Assembly: GCF_024343675.1 (NCBI RefSeq)
Contig: NZ_RJUD01000113.1
Coordinates: forward strand, 62,001 to 126,000
Length of the DNA stretch: 64,000 nucleotides
Direction of reading: 5' to 3'
Source of the DNA: Lacihabitans sp. CS3-21
Lineage (GTDB): Bacteria > Bacteroidota > Bacteroidia > Cytophagales > Spirosomataceae
Every line of letters starts with the position of its first letter. The first letter of the stretch is position 1. Positions 47,057 to 56,339 of the stretch are shown in pieces. The translations under genes and the position numbers were made by a program. Below the pieces are notes generated by a model. That model was given only the letters and a program-made list of their open reading frames with translations. It did no database searches and had not been told where the DNA came from.

Positions 47057-47411
47057 TGTTGAATAAGGTCGTTTTTTCAAAGTTAAAGAATTATTTTGTC
47101 ACTTTATTTAAAATAAAGCTTCAATGTCATTTAGTTAAGTACAGATTCTGAACCACATTCCCTCATGAGAGATTGGAGACACATTCGATTATAGGACTTT
47201 CAGCCGCAACTGCGAAGTTTTAGAGGTAAAAAAACTTCACTAAACTACTATATATAAAGAATATCAATTCAAAAAACTGGAAGGATGATTTACTTTCTTA
47301 AACATTGGCCAAATGGTTGGCTGCACTTCCGCTAGCCTTAATATAAAATACTACATTTATCAATTTTATATTTCAAAAAAAAGTACTTATTTGTGGCGTA
47401 AATCATCTATA
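47057..47411. other. Intergenic 355 bp between divergent genes
   Basis: No gene is supported. It contains the inverted repeat at 47102-47118 and AT-rich sequence likely to hold promoters for the GDPD-GH16 gene (minus) and the response-regulator gene (plus). No clear TAnnTTTG element was found in the plus direction. Confidence 0.5.
47102..47118. promoter_or_regulatory. Inverted repeat upstream of the GDPD-GH16 gene
   Basis: CTTTATTT, one A, AAATAAAG: perfect 8-bp arms, 45 nt upstream of the ATG at 47056. Low-complexity AT content weakens the case for an operator. Confidence 0.35.
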
Positions 47412-48161
47412 ATGCTCAAAGCCATCATCCTTGACGACGAACAAGCGGGAATTGATATACTCAAATACGACCTAGGGATATTCTGTCCGGAAGTGGAAGT
47501 AATAGCGTCCTTTAACGATCCTTTGGAGGCATTCAATTACTTATCTAATTGGAGTTGTGATATACTTTTTCTAGATATTTCCATGCCTGGCTTAAATGGC
47601 TTTGATTTCCTAAAAAAATTCAAAGAAATTGACTTCGAGGTAATTTTTGTAACAGCCTACGAAGAGTATGCCCTTAGAGCTTTCGACTTTTATGCCGTAG
47701 ATTATCTTCTCAAACCTATAGAAACCGAAAAACTAAAACGGGCTATTGATAGAATTAAATCAAAGAAGGAATCTAAGAAAGACTTTGAAAAATTTGAGGC
47801 CTTATTTAGAAACCTATCAGGAAAAAGTCAGAAAAACACCACCTTGGCAATTCCTACTTTGGATGGATTCGAAATCATTGATTTGGCTGACTTGGTTTAT
47901 CTAAAAGCAGAAGGAAACTATACCGAGCTAAAGATGAAAACCAAGAAAATTTTGGTTTCTAAGACCCTCGGGGATTTCGAAAAAGTATTGCCCTTAGAAA
48001 GCTTTATAAGAATACATAATTCATTTGTTATCAACTTACAAGAAATAAGAAAATACATAAAGGGGGATGGTGGCATGGTAACGATATCAAATGGCGAGCA
48101 GCTACCAGTTTCGAGAATAAACAAACCTAGGTTGTTGGCCATGATCAAGCCACAATTCTGA
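47412..48161 (+). CDS. LytTR-family response regulator
   Basis: 249-aa regulator. Receiver domain with acidic pair Asp8/Asp9, phospho-acceptor Asp55 (LFLDISMPG), Thr81 and Lys101; LytTR DNA-binding domain about residues 150-245 (LKAEGNYTEL, IRIHNSFVINLQEI). The frame is open from 47313 but ATG 47412 starts at the receiver. Partner of the sensor kinase 88 nt downstream. LytTR proteins bind paired direct repeats; a stand-alone LytTR protein follows at 50234. Confidence 0.94.
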   Translation: MLKAIILDDEQAGIDILKYDLGIFCPEVEVIASFNDPLEAFNYLSNWSCDILFLDISMPGLNGFDFLKKFKEIDFEVIFVTAYEEYALRAFDFYAVDYLLKPIETEKLKRAIDRIKSKKESKKDFEKFEALFRNLSGKSQKNTTLAIPTLDGFEIIDLADLVYLKAEGNYTELKMKTKKILVSKTLGDFEKVLPLESFIRIHNSFVINLQEIRKYIKGDGGMVTISNGEQLPVSRINKPRLLAMIKPQF

Positions 48162-48249
48162 TTTACCATTCCTTAAAAAAGGCCCTGAATGTTTTGAAAA
48201 ATATTTTTTTCAGTCCAATTTCAAACAAATCTTTCAAATTACTAGAAAA

Positions 48250-50121
48250 TTGAGGCCACGATTTTTCCTTTTGATTTGTCTCTGTTTCGGATATTTTTCC
48301 GTGAAAAGCCAATGCTTTGATGTTGCCAAAGGTGGAAATTTCGAAAGTCATATTAAGTGTTATGTAGATAGCAGTGACAAAAAATCTTCAAGCCAGATAT
48401 TAAATCAGCCATTTAAAAAATACCAACAGGTTCGGTTTCCCAGATTTCTACTGAGCGAATATCTTCATGGATTTTGGTTTAAGTTTTGCTTGGAAAACTC
48501 ATCTAACCAACCTCAGGATTATGTACTCACCATGGGAGAAGTATATTCTCAGGAATACCATATAAATTCAAGCCAATCTGTGAATTACACTGTGCTTTTG
48601 AGCCAAGATAAACGCTTAACTCAAAACGCCTACTACTTTGACCATAAATACCTAAAAATCAATATAAAACCTAAGGAAAAACTAGAGATCTTAGTTAAAG
48701 TAAAAGATAAAACTGGACAACAGTTTTTACTTCAACCCAACATAAAGACTGAAGCTCAGGAACATACGGAAAGACTCAAAAATCTCTATGAGGAAAGATT
48801 TGCTTTGGCACAAAACCTCATGTTAAAGTCTATACTTGCCTTTGTAATGATTTTTGTATCAATGCAATACTTTTTTACACGATACAAATTTTTACTCTAC
48901 TATGCCTTATACCTTTTGGGAATGTTGCTCTTTCACCTTTACGGATTCTCATTTTCATCGTACTACGAAACACCGTTTACGGCTATTCCTTTCTTTAAAT
49001 TTGAGCTTCGACAAAATTTCTATGTGATCATTACGCAGATTTTTTACATGTTGTTTCTTAGAGAATTTTTAGGTGTTTATGAAAAAGGCTCCAGCTTACA
49101 AAAAGCAATTTTCAAGTACCAGCATTATCTCTTTCTAATCCTTTTAATTCTTGAAATTCTTTGCTCTGTAGTTTTACAACGACTTGATTTTGAATTAATT
49201 ATTTCCCTAGTAACGCAATTTATTGTAGTAAGTATAAGTATATATCTACTCATTACAATGTTCACTTCAAAACACCTCAAAGCTCCTTTAGCGATAAGAT
49301 TGGCGAGTTTGGTGCTATTTGTAGGCGTAATTATAGGCTTTCTAAGTGCTACTTTTGAGTGGGTAAAAACCACGTCTCCACTCCTACAATACTATCCAAA
49401 CTACTTCTTTAATTTTTGTGTATTGGCCGAGGTATTTTTGTATTCACTCGCCATAGGTCAGTTGTACTTCAAAACTGTTTCAGAGAAAAGTTTTCTCAAT
49501 CAAAAAATCGCACTCTCAGAACTCAATATGCTTCGGTCGCAAATAAACCCGCATTTTCTTTTCAATAGCCTCAACTCCATAAAGAGCCTAGTAATTAGCG
49601 AAAGAAAACATGAAGCAGCGAGTTTTCTAACCGAGTTTTCGGCTTTGATTCGAAACATCCTGCAAAAAAGTAGGGAGCAATTTCTAAATTTAGAGGAAGA
49701 ATTATCATTTACTGAAAGTTACCTCAAAATAGAGAAAAAGAGATTTGAGGATGGCTTTGAATATGAAATTAATGTACAAAAAAGTCTCTTAGAAAAGCTT
49801 GTTCCGGCATTTATTCTTCAGCCTTTTGTGGAAAATAGTATAAAGCATGGTTTTCATGAACTATCTGAAAAAGGAAAAATAAACATTGAAATATCTGAAA
49901 AAGAAGAGCATATCCATGTACAAATTACAGACAACGGCATTGGACGAAGCCAATCAGCTAGGATCAAGCTTTCTGAAAACGGACATCAATCCTTTGGCAC
50001 ACAGCTTATCCTGGATCGCCTAAAAATCCTAAACGATATTTATGGTTGGAAAATCGCATTTGAAATCATTGACTTAGAAAAAGGAACCAGAGTAGTGATG
50101 ACCATTCCGTTTTTTGATTAG
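48250..50121 (+). CDS. LytS-type sensor histidine kinase with 7TMR-DISM input
   Basis: 623-aa kinase. Starts at TTG; N-terminal signal segment (FFLLICLCFGYFSV), an extracytoplasmic beta-rich region (7TMR-DISM extracellular type, about 25-180), seven transmembrane helices (about 195-400), then HisKA_6 with QINPHFLFNSLNSIKSL (phospho-His near residue 435) and HATPase with FVENSIKHG and DNGIG. Input domains of this kind often sense carbohydrates. Phosphate would pass to the LytTR regulator encoded upstream. Confidence 0.93.
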   Translation: MRPRFFLLICLCFGYFSVKSQCFDVAKGGNFESHIKCYVDSSDKKSSSQILNQPFKKYQQVRFPRFLLSEYLHGFWFKFCLENSSNQPQDYVLTMGEVYSQEYHINSSQSVNYTVLLSQDKRLTQNAYYFDHKYLKINIKPKEKLEILVKVKDKTGQQFLLQPNIKTEAQEHTERLKNLYEERFALAQNLMLKSILAFVMIFVSMQYFFTRYKFLLYYALYLLGMLLFHLYGFSFSSYYETPFTAIPFFKFELRQNFYVIITQIFYMLFLREFLGVYEKGSSLQKAIFKYQHYLFLILLILEILCSVVLQRLDFELIISLVTQFIVVSISIYLLITMFTSKHLKAPLAIRLASLVLFVGVIIGFLSATFEWVKTTSPLLQYYPNYFFNFCVLAEVFLYSLAIGQLYFKTVSEKSFLNQKIALSELNMLRSQINPHFLFNSLNSIKSLVISERKHEAASFLTEFSALIRNILQKSREQFLNLEEELSFTESYLKIEKKRFEDGFEYEINVQKSLLEKLVPAFILQPFVENSIKHGFHELSEKGKINIEISEKEEHIHVQITDNGIGRSQSARIKLSENGHQSFGTQLILDRLKILNDIYGWKIAFEIIDLEKGTRVVMTIPFFD

Positions 50122-50233
50122 TGCGATTTTGGCAGTTATACACTCAAGTACGTTAATTAACTAACCATTCTCTCCAACCAATCATTCTAGATTTCAAATT
50201 TCATGCATGTCATTAAAATTTGTAACAAAATAA

Positions 50234-50530
50234 ATGGCTATGAAAACTATTCATGTAGGATCTAGACTTCATATTGCTCCCGAAAGCATCGTGTTCATAA
50301 AGGCGGACATTTCATATTCACATATTTTTTTGTCTGATGGCCGTAAAATACTGGTAAGCACCCATCTCATGAAACTCGAACGGCGTTTTGGTGACAAAAT
50401 GGTACGTGTACACCGAAGTTATTTGGTCAATCCTGAAGCCGACATAAAAATCACAGAAAAAGAATTCACAACGCCATCAGGCCACAAAGGACTGATAAGC
50501 AGGAGATTGAAGAAGAATTTAATGTTTTAA
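50234..50530 (+). CDS. Stand-alone LytTR DNA-binding protein
   Basis: 98-aa protein consisting of a LytTR domain alone (IVFIKADISYSHIFLSDGRKILV, MVRVHRSYLVNPEAD), with no receiver or other input domain. It cannot be phosphorylated as a classical regulator and may compete with or assist the full LytTR regulator at the same sites. Starts MAMK at 50234; the next gene begins 3 nt after its stop, so it heads a five-gene operon of exported proteins that it may control. Confidence 0.88.
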   Translation: MAMKTIHVGSRLHIAPESIVFIKADISYSHIFLSDGRKILVSTHLMKLERRFGDKMVRVHRSYLVNPEADIKITEKEFTTPSGHKGLISRRLKKNLMF

Positions 50531-50533
50531 ATC

Positions 50534-51886
50534 ATGAAAAAACTAATACCATTACTTCTTTTTATAGTTGGAAGTACATTAATTGTCAAAGGTCAATCCT
50601 CAGAGCTATCAAACGGAGGAGGCCTGTTAAAATCACCTTACTCTCATTTAGAACTAAGAAATAAAGGTTTACTTATTCAAAGAGATTTCTCGGTTCGGAG
50701 TGTTGACCCTAATTCCATTGTTTACACCCTTCTTAATAGCAACACACTAAGTCTTGACGGTAATTTTGGAGGGACCGTCCTCGATCCAGGTGGTAATGGT
50801 TCCTACCTCCAGGGAGTTCCATTTTCGGCAAATGCCCTCATCGAACCAGCTATTCTTTCTTCATCATATATTGGTGGGTATCAAATAAGCTTTGATTTAA
50901 TGGATATCCCTGACCCGGGTGATTCACTAATTATTTATGAATTTGGTCAACCTATCCATATTTTTAGTGGAACAACCACAATTCCAAACAAAATTATTAT
51001 CCGAAATCCACGTATAGAAATTGCCTTTCGAACTAACAATAACACTCAGGTCGGACAAGGATTCATACTTAAATTCATTCCGATAGATGGCTATACCGAA
51101 GAAATCATGGATAATTATTATGGAGGCCCCCACTTCGAATACTCAACCTATAAAGGAAGCATTAGTAGTGGTCTAACAAGTATTTTCAATTATAAAAATC
51201 GTGGAGATTTATCCTTTAATCATGGCTGGTTCAATTCCGTATCAGGCTATAATTCATTTACAGTTGGCTCAGAAAACAAAACTACCTCTCAGTATGGCTT
51301 CACAATTGGGTTTCGCAATTCGAATTTCGGAAATACATCCTTTGTAGGTGGTTTGATAAATGAAAATAAAGCAACTAATTCATTTACATTTGGAGAAGGA
51401 TTACAAAATTATTCTTCAAATACAGCCATATTTGGAGCGTACAATGAAGTCATTATTTTTGACCCCGATGATGCACTTTATAATAGAATCCCGTCAAACC
51501 CAATTTTTATTGTGGGCACCGGTTCTTCACCCCTCGATAGACGAAATGCATTTGTAGTAAGAAACAATTCAAATGTTGATTTATGGGGATATACAAAACT
51601 CGGTCAATTTGCTCCACATATAAAAATGTTTGAAATCACCGGTAATATGCCTGCTGCAAATACAAATGGCACCTACCCTCACGGACTCACAGACGCTAAA
51701 ATACTATCTATAGCAATTTCTGCTGAGGTAAATAACCAATTTATTCCGCCTAATTATACTGGAAACCCATCACTAGAATTTAACTATTATTGGGCTGCGG
51801 GAAATCTGTACATTCTCAATAAAAACTTAAACAGCTCGGGATTGGCGGGTGTACCTTTTAAAGCATTAATCACATATAAAGAATGA
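50534..51886 (+). CDS. Exported protein with CUB-like and YadA-head-like regions
   Basis: 450-aa surface protein. Signal peptide residues 1-20 (ends VKGQS). The first half has a beta-sandwich region resembling CUB domains (SFDLMDIPDPGDSLIIYE, then RNPRIEIAFRTNNN). Residues about 225-300 carry left-handed beta-roll repeats like those of YadA-type heads and bacteriophage tail fibres (NSFTVGSENKTTSQYGFTIG, NTSFVGGLINENKATNSFTFG). The C-terminal part resembles Bacteroidota tail-fibre-like proteins. It overlaps the VWD-lipoprotein gene by 4 bp (ATGA). Function is likely a ligand-binding surface protein; no close family is recognised. Confidence 0.78.
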   Translation: MKKLIPLLLFIVGSTLIVKGQSSELSNGGGLLKSPYSHLELRNKGLLIQRDFSVRSVDPNSIVYTLLNSNTLSLDGNFGGTVLDPGGNGSYLQGVPFSANALIEPAILSSSYIGGYQISFDLMDIPDPGDSLIIYEFGQPIHIFSGTTTIPNKIIIRNPRIEIAFRTNNNTQVGQGFILKFIPIDGYTEEIMDNYYGGPHFEYSTYKGSISSGLTSIFNYKNRGDLSFNHGWFNSVSGYNSFTVGSENKTTSQYGFTIGFRNSNFGNTSFVGGLINENKATNSFTFGEGLQNYSSNTAIFGAYNEVIIFDPDDALYNRIPSNPIFIVGTGSSPLDRRNAFVVRNNSNVDLWGYTKLGQFAPHIKMFEITGNMPAANTNGTYPHGLTDAKILSIAISAEVNNQFIPPNYTGNPSLEFNYYWAAGNLYILNKNLNSSGLAGVPFKALITYKE

Positions 51887-54153
51887 AAAAGATACCTTAT
51901 TTGGTTGCCAGTGTCATACTTATCTCTTGCTCGAAAGAAACAGTTCTAGTAACTGAAACATCGAACTTCAAATTTGCCGAACCCGCTTCTTTGGCCACAG
52001 CCCAACAAGCCATTATTACCAATCCAAATCTGGAAGTTGGCTATGTAGCCTCTTATGAAGATAAAAAACTTCAGGTCATAGCCTCTGGCAAGAAAAACAC
52101 CAAAGGTGAAATGACCAATTTTGAAAAATTAATTTTGGTCAATACCATCAATAATGCTTGGATAAAGTATGACTTCAATACCGATTTCTTACCTTCAAAA
52201 GCTGAAACTTCCACTGGTTTTATCATTGAATTTAGCAATTATCTAGGAACAAAATTTGATATATCTGTTAAGAAAAAGTCTGACGGAAAAGAGGTTACTT
52301 CCAAAAAAGGTGAGGTGATGTATGAGGGAAACCTCGAATTGGCTCAAAAGGCCAAAGGCTATTTTGAAAATGGCATCGATTACACCAAAAGTGGCCGAGT
52401 TCAAGGCATTTTGGCCTGTGATAAAACCATAGGCGGGATTGCCGCTGGAGCATATATTGGGCAAAATATTGCTGGTTGTATCACAGCAGGCGTGGCTCTT
52501 TTGGCTGCTCCAGAATTGGGTATTTTGGCGACTTTTACTGCAGGCCGCACCGCTCTGGACGCCTGCAGCGAAACCAAAAAATTGATTGACAATCTACAAA
52601 ACAATCGCCCTGCTATTCAATGTCCTGAAGCTGGCGGAGCAGAGCAAAGTTGTTTTTCTAATATTGTAAGCGAAACAGGTCAGGCATTGTCGAACTGTGG
52701 GCAGACCGTGGCCAATACCTGGCTTACACGCAAGGCATGCGAATGTAACGACGAACTCCAAACTCGAGGTTTACTAGATGGCGTGGGTGGAGGTCAGGGC
52801 GACCCACATCTTACCACCCACGATGGTTTTGCATATGATTTTATGGGACATGGCGAGTTTACAGTCGTGCAAAGCACCAACGACAAATTACTGATTCAGG
52901 TCCGCCAAGAACCCATGAACAACACTGAGAAAAGAGCCACAATCAACACAGCAATCGCCGTAAGGTTCGATAAAGACGTTGTAAATGTATTCTCAAATCC
53001 ATTTAGGTTATTGATTAATGGTGAAGTTCAAAACGAGACTTTTGTTTCAAAACGTCTTTCGGATAATACCTTGGTCACAAAAAATGCAGAAGAAATTCGG
53101 GTCTTTTCGTCGAATAATGACGAGGTGATGATTAGATATAAATCTCGGATTGATTATTTGGTCTATTTGAATGATGGTCGAAAAGGCAAATTAAAAGGTC
53201 TTTTGGGTGACTTTGATGGTAACAGAAACAACGACTTGGTATTATCAGATGGCAAGCCTCTGACCGACCGCTCGTTTAAAGGCTTATACCCCATTTATGC
53301 AGACGCCTGGAGAATCAAACAAGCGGAATCCCTATTCACTTATGAAAGTGGCAAAAATTCTTTGAGTTTTACGGATGTCAAATTCCCTTACCAAGAGTTT
53401 ACTTTTAGTCTAACAGCCATTCAGCAAGCCGAAAGTCGTTGTCGGCAGTCTGGTATCAATCGAGAACCTTATCTGAGCCAGTGCGTTTATGATGTAAGTT
53501 TGACAGGCGATATTTCTTTTGCAGAATCGGCCAAATGGAGTCAAAGTCTTACCACCTTTAGCACCTTGCCAATAGCTTCTGACCTCAATTATTTTCAGAA
53601 CGTGAGGATTGAAGTTGGTTCTCGTCAAAACCAAAGCGACATGAAAAATGTGATTGATTTTGATACCGGAAAGACCTACACTTTTGCTGAATCCAAATCA
53701 AATAAAGCCATTGACGGTGTTGCCTATTATGACATCATTCAGAATTCCATCTGCACTTTCGCTTTTCTAAAAACCTGCGGAATTTCGTGCGGAGTTGGTT
53801 CATTGAATGATTACCTCAAGTCAATTTCATGGAACATCTGGAACACAGGCATGATTCAGATCTCAAATGGCTCCGACAAAGCCTTTAAACTCAAAATCAA
53901 CAACCTAGACTTTTACAATGTCCAGAATTCTTCAGGAATCAGTAGTCTCTTGCAGAATAAGCTGAATAAGAATTCAGATTATGAAAATGGCGTAGCTGTA
54001 ATAGAAGACTTCAGTAAAGGCATTGATAGTCAAAATGTTTTTGCATTCATCACGGCAGATGGTAAACAAGGACTTTTTAGAATCGTAGGTACAGGTATTA
54101 ATCCAGTTACAAAAATTTCATATTATGATATTGACATTAAAATTCAAAAGTAA
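51883..54153 (+). CDS. Surface lipoprotein with von Willebrand type D domain
   Basis: 756-aa protein with a lipobox ending at Cys16 (VILISCSKE), so a lipoprotein. Residues about 30-260 are not recognised; a cysteine-rich linker follows, then a VWD domain from about 302 (GGGQGDPHLTTHDGFAYDFMGHGEF) to 480, with the typical YLVYLNDGRKGKLKGLLGDFDGNRNND. VWD domains assemble by disulfides in eukaryotic mucins and vWF. In bacteria they occur in adhesin-like proteins. The C-terminal 270 residues (from about 485) are unknown. Stop-start overlap with the preceding gene shows coupled expression. Confidence 0.88.
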   Translation: MKKIPYLVASVILISCSKETVLVTETSNFKFAEPASLATAQQAIITNPNLEVGYVASYEDKKLQVIASGKKNTKGEMTNFEKLILVNTINNAWIKYDFNTDFLPSKAETSTGFIIEFSNYLGTKFDISVKKKSDGKEVTSKKGEVMYEGNLELAQKAKGYFENGIDYTKSGRVQGILACDKTIGGIAAGAYIGQNIAGCITAGVALLAAPELGILATFTAGRTALDACSETKKLIDNLQNNRPAIQCPEAGGAEQSCFSNIVSETGQALSNCGQTVANTWLTRKACECNDELQTRGLLDGVGGGQGDPHLTTHDGFAYDFMGHGEFTVVQSTNDKLLIQVRQEPMNNTEKRATINTAIAVRFDKDVVNVFSNPFRLLINGEVQNETFVSKRLSDNTLVTKNAEEIRVFSSNNDEVMIRYKSRIDYLVYLNDGRKGKLKGLLGDFDGNRNNDLVLSDGKPLTDRSFKGLYPIYADAWRIKQAESLFTYESGKNSLSFTDVKFPYQEFTFSLTAIQQAESRCRQSGINREPYLSQCVYDVSLTGDISFAESAKWSQSLTTFSTLPIASDLNYFQNVRIEVGSRQNQSDMKNVIDFDTGKTYTFAESKSNKAIDGVAYYDIIQNSICTFAFLKTCGISCGVGSLNDYLKSISWNIWNTGMIQISNGSDKAFKLKINNLDFYNVQNSSGISSLLQNKLNKNSDYENGVAVIEDFSKGIDSQNVFAFITADGKQGLFRIVGTGINPVTKISYYDIDIKIQK

Positions 54154-54157
54154 ACTC

Positions 54158-55027
54158 ATGAAAAGGCTATTATTTTCTATTCCATTTTCATTTTATTCCA
54201 TGGTTGGATTATCCCAGGTAACCACCCTACCAAACAGCATTGGAATTGGCCAAACCATAAACGCTGCCATTCCACTTCATATCAATAAGCCAGGTGAAGT
54301 AGCCAGATTTCAGGGTGCTAGCCCTTATGTAACTTTTTATGATGCTTTGAATTTTAAAGGATATATTCAAGTTATTGGAGATCATTTAGAAATAGGTTCT
54401 AAAAACAATCATAACATAGACTTTTATACAAATAACCTTCCTCAATTTAGGATTGATGGAACTTCTGGCCAAATCACCGCTTTTCAAAAAATAAATGCAA
54501 ATAATGGAATTAGACTTTCAGGCCCTTTACAAGCTGAGAACGAAAGTGTTGGACCTGCGGGAAGTGTTTTAGTTTCTAGAGGCAATGCTACGCCAGCTTG
54601 GGAAGAACAAAAGGTAGGTTTTAGGGTCATCAGCCCGATAACTGCACTTCCAAATAATTCAGAAACCGAAATCAGTACTTACCATTTTCCGACATTTAAT
54701 GATGGCGGTGGATTTAACAACACTACTGGTGTTTTTACAGCACCTTCAAGTGGCGTGTATTTGTTTAATGTAAAATACAAAATAAATCCGACTGAAACCC
54801 CTTTAGATGACTTTAAAGCTATGATAAGATTAATAAAAAATTCCTTAGGAAATATGCAATATAATGGTGACTTCAAAACTTTTGACAACTATGCCACTTC
54901 AGTAGAGACAAATTTTTTAATTAAATTGGTGCAAAATGATGCTGTTAAATTTTCTTTTTTCCAAGTTTCACCTTATGCTCTTAGTTTGAACGTTGTTGCT
55001 GAAGTCTCGGGTTTTAAAGTTTATTAA
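54158..55027 (+). CDS. Exported C1q/TNF-like domain protein
   Basis: 289-aa exported protein (signal peptide residues 1-20, ends GLSQ). N-terminal stalk about 20-150 with the GIGQTINAAIPLHINKPG pattern known from Bacteroidota tail-fibre-like proteins; C-terminal jelly-roll about 160-289 resembles C1q (FNDGGGFNNTTGVFTAPSSGVYLFNVKY). C1q/TNF-type domains trimerise, so a trimeric surface stalk-and-head is likely. The frame opens at 54125 but ATG 54158 follows the preceding stop by 4 nt and precedes the signal. Confidence 0.83.
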   Translation: MKRLLFSIPFSFYSMVGLSQVTTLPNSIGIGQTINAAIPLHINKPGEVARFQGASPYVTFYDALNFKGYIQVIGDHLEIGSKNNHNIDFYTNNLPQFRIDGTSGQITAFQKINANNGIRLSGPLQAENESVGPAGSVLVSRGNATPAWEEQKVGFRVISPITALPNNSETEISTYHFPTFNDGGGFNNTTGVFTAPSSGVYLFNVKYKINPTETPLDDFKAMIRLIKNSLGNMQYNGDFKTFDNYATSVETNFLIKLVQNDAVKFSFFQVSPYALSLNVVAEVSGFKVY

Positions 55028-55076
55028 TTTTGTTAGACATTATTAATTTTGAAAATTTCCTTAAAAGCTAAATATT

Positions 55077-55970
55077 ATGCCATTTATTAATTTAATCGTT
55101 TTATTGTTTTTGGTTAATGGAGCTCTTGCCCAGTCCTTCACTGCCAAAACAGGCTATCTGTATTTGGGAGAAAAAGAAACGGAACTCAATGGTGGAATGG
55201 AAGTTATAACAGGCATTATCAAGAAGAATGATAAAATTGATATTTATGCCCCAACGGGTCGAAAATTTACAGCAACTATCACCAAAATATCGGGTAATAG
55301 CAATGAAGAAGTAAACCAAGTAAAAACTGGCGAATACGGCTATTTTGATTTAAAATTTACCGAAAATCCTTCAACAGGAAAGGATTATGTTAACAAAGAC
55401 TACAAAGTATATCCTGCTGGCTTTAAGACAAATACCGCAGAATTGAAAGCCGATGCAGAAGCCATAATCTCGGCGAGTACGAATTTCAAGTCCACGCTTG
55501 ATGGAAAAACATGGAATGCAAAAGTGACCTATAAAGGTGCTTCTTTCTGGCGAAAAGGCATTAAAAATTATATAGAAAAACCTTATTTGCAATTACAGTT
55601 TGCAAGTGTTCGAGCACCAGATGAAAGATTATTAACAGTTCAGGTTTTTTATCCAAAAGAAACACCTGCAAAATACGCTTCAAAAGACCTAGAAGTAAAC
55701 TTTAGCGGCTCACCTGATGGAAACAAAGCCAACACCGAAATGTATGGTTTTGTAAACGGAAAAGGAAACACCGATTTCAGTCTAGAAATTACAAAATGGC
55801 AAAAAATTTCCTCTACAAAAGCCATCATTTCTGGCAAAGTTTCTGGTGAATTGAAAGAAGTTAAACTACTCGGCACTCCAAAACTTATACACCGTTTCTC
55901 TGATGGTGTATTTGAGGATGTTGAGGTGGAGGTTTTTAATGAGGTTTTTGATTTGATGGGGAAGAAGTAA
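55077..55970 (+). CDS. Exported protein with EF-Tu domain-2-like N-terminal region
   Basis: 297-aa exported protein (signal peptide residues 1-18, ends ALAQ). Residues 20-100 (GMEVITGIIKKNDKIDIY, ITKISGNSNEEVNQVKTGEYG) follow the beta-barrel pattern of translation-factor domain 2, but no GTPase domain is present. The remaining 190 residues are beta-rich and unrecognised. Last gene of the exported-protein operon (49 nt after the C1q-like gene). The barrel resemblance is a fold-level guess. Confidence 0.72.
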   Translation: MPFINLIVLLFLVNGALAQSFTAKTGYLYLGEKETELNGGMEVITGIIKKNDKIDIYAPTGRKFTATITKISGNSNEEVNQVKTGEYGYFDLKFTENPSTGKDYVNKDYKVYPAGFKTNTAELKADAEAIISASTNFKSTLDGKTWNAKVTYKGASFWRKGIKNYIEKPYLQLQFASVRAPDERLLTVQVFYPKETPAKYASKDLEVNFSGSPDGNKANTEMYGFVNGKGNTDFSLEITKWQKISSTKAIISGKVSGELKEVKLLGTPKLIHRFSDGVFEDVEVEVFNEVFDLMGKK

Positions 55971-56339
55971 AACAATCATTTACTCTTAGAATCCTTAAAA
56001 AAATGTTCATTCCATTCTTCAATTAATTACTCTTTTAGTCCTTAAAAACTCACTTCAATAAATAAACCTGCGTTTCTGCCAAAAGATAAAACCCGAGACC
56101 ACAATACGCAAGATTGACTTTTTTATTCATAGAGAAGAAGTTGGTCATATTTGGGCTATTTAAGACAGCCTATCCCAAAAAGTATACAACTAATTAATAA
56201 CAAGGATGATTATGTAAATTTTAACATTTTTAGACAATTTTAGACAAAAATGACATTGATTAATAATTTAACTCCAATGTATTTACCTGAATCTTAAAAA
56301 ATAATTTATATTTGGGCTTGAAATTCAATCATCAAAATA
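55971..56339. other. Intergenic 369 bp before the MIOX gene
   Basis: Mostly AT-rich. Near the right end is the MIOX promoter element. On the minus strand, 56050-56148 reads a 32-codon frame (MTNFFSMNKKVNLAYCGL start) with protein-like composition, possibly a remnant; no start signal supports it. No RNA gene is seen. Confidence 0.4.
56307..56314 (+). promoter_or_regulatory. Candidate -7 promoter element for the MIOX gene
   Basis: TATATTTG, 25 nt upstream of the ATG at 56340, matching TAnnTTTG. Confidence 0.55.
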
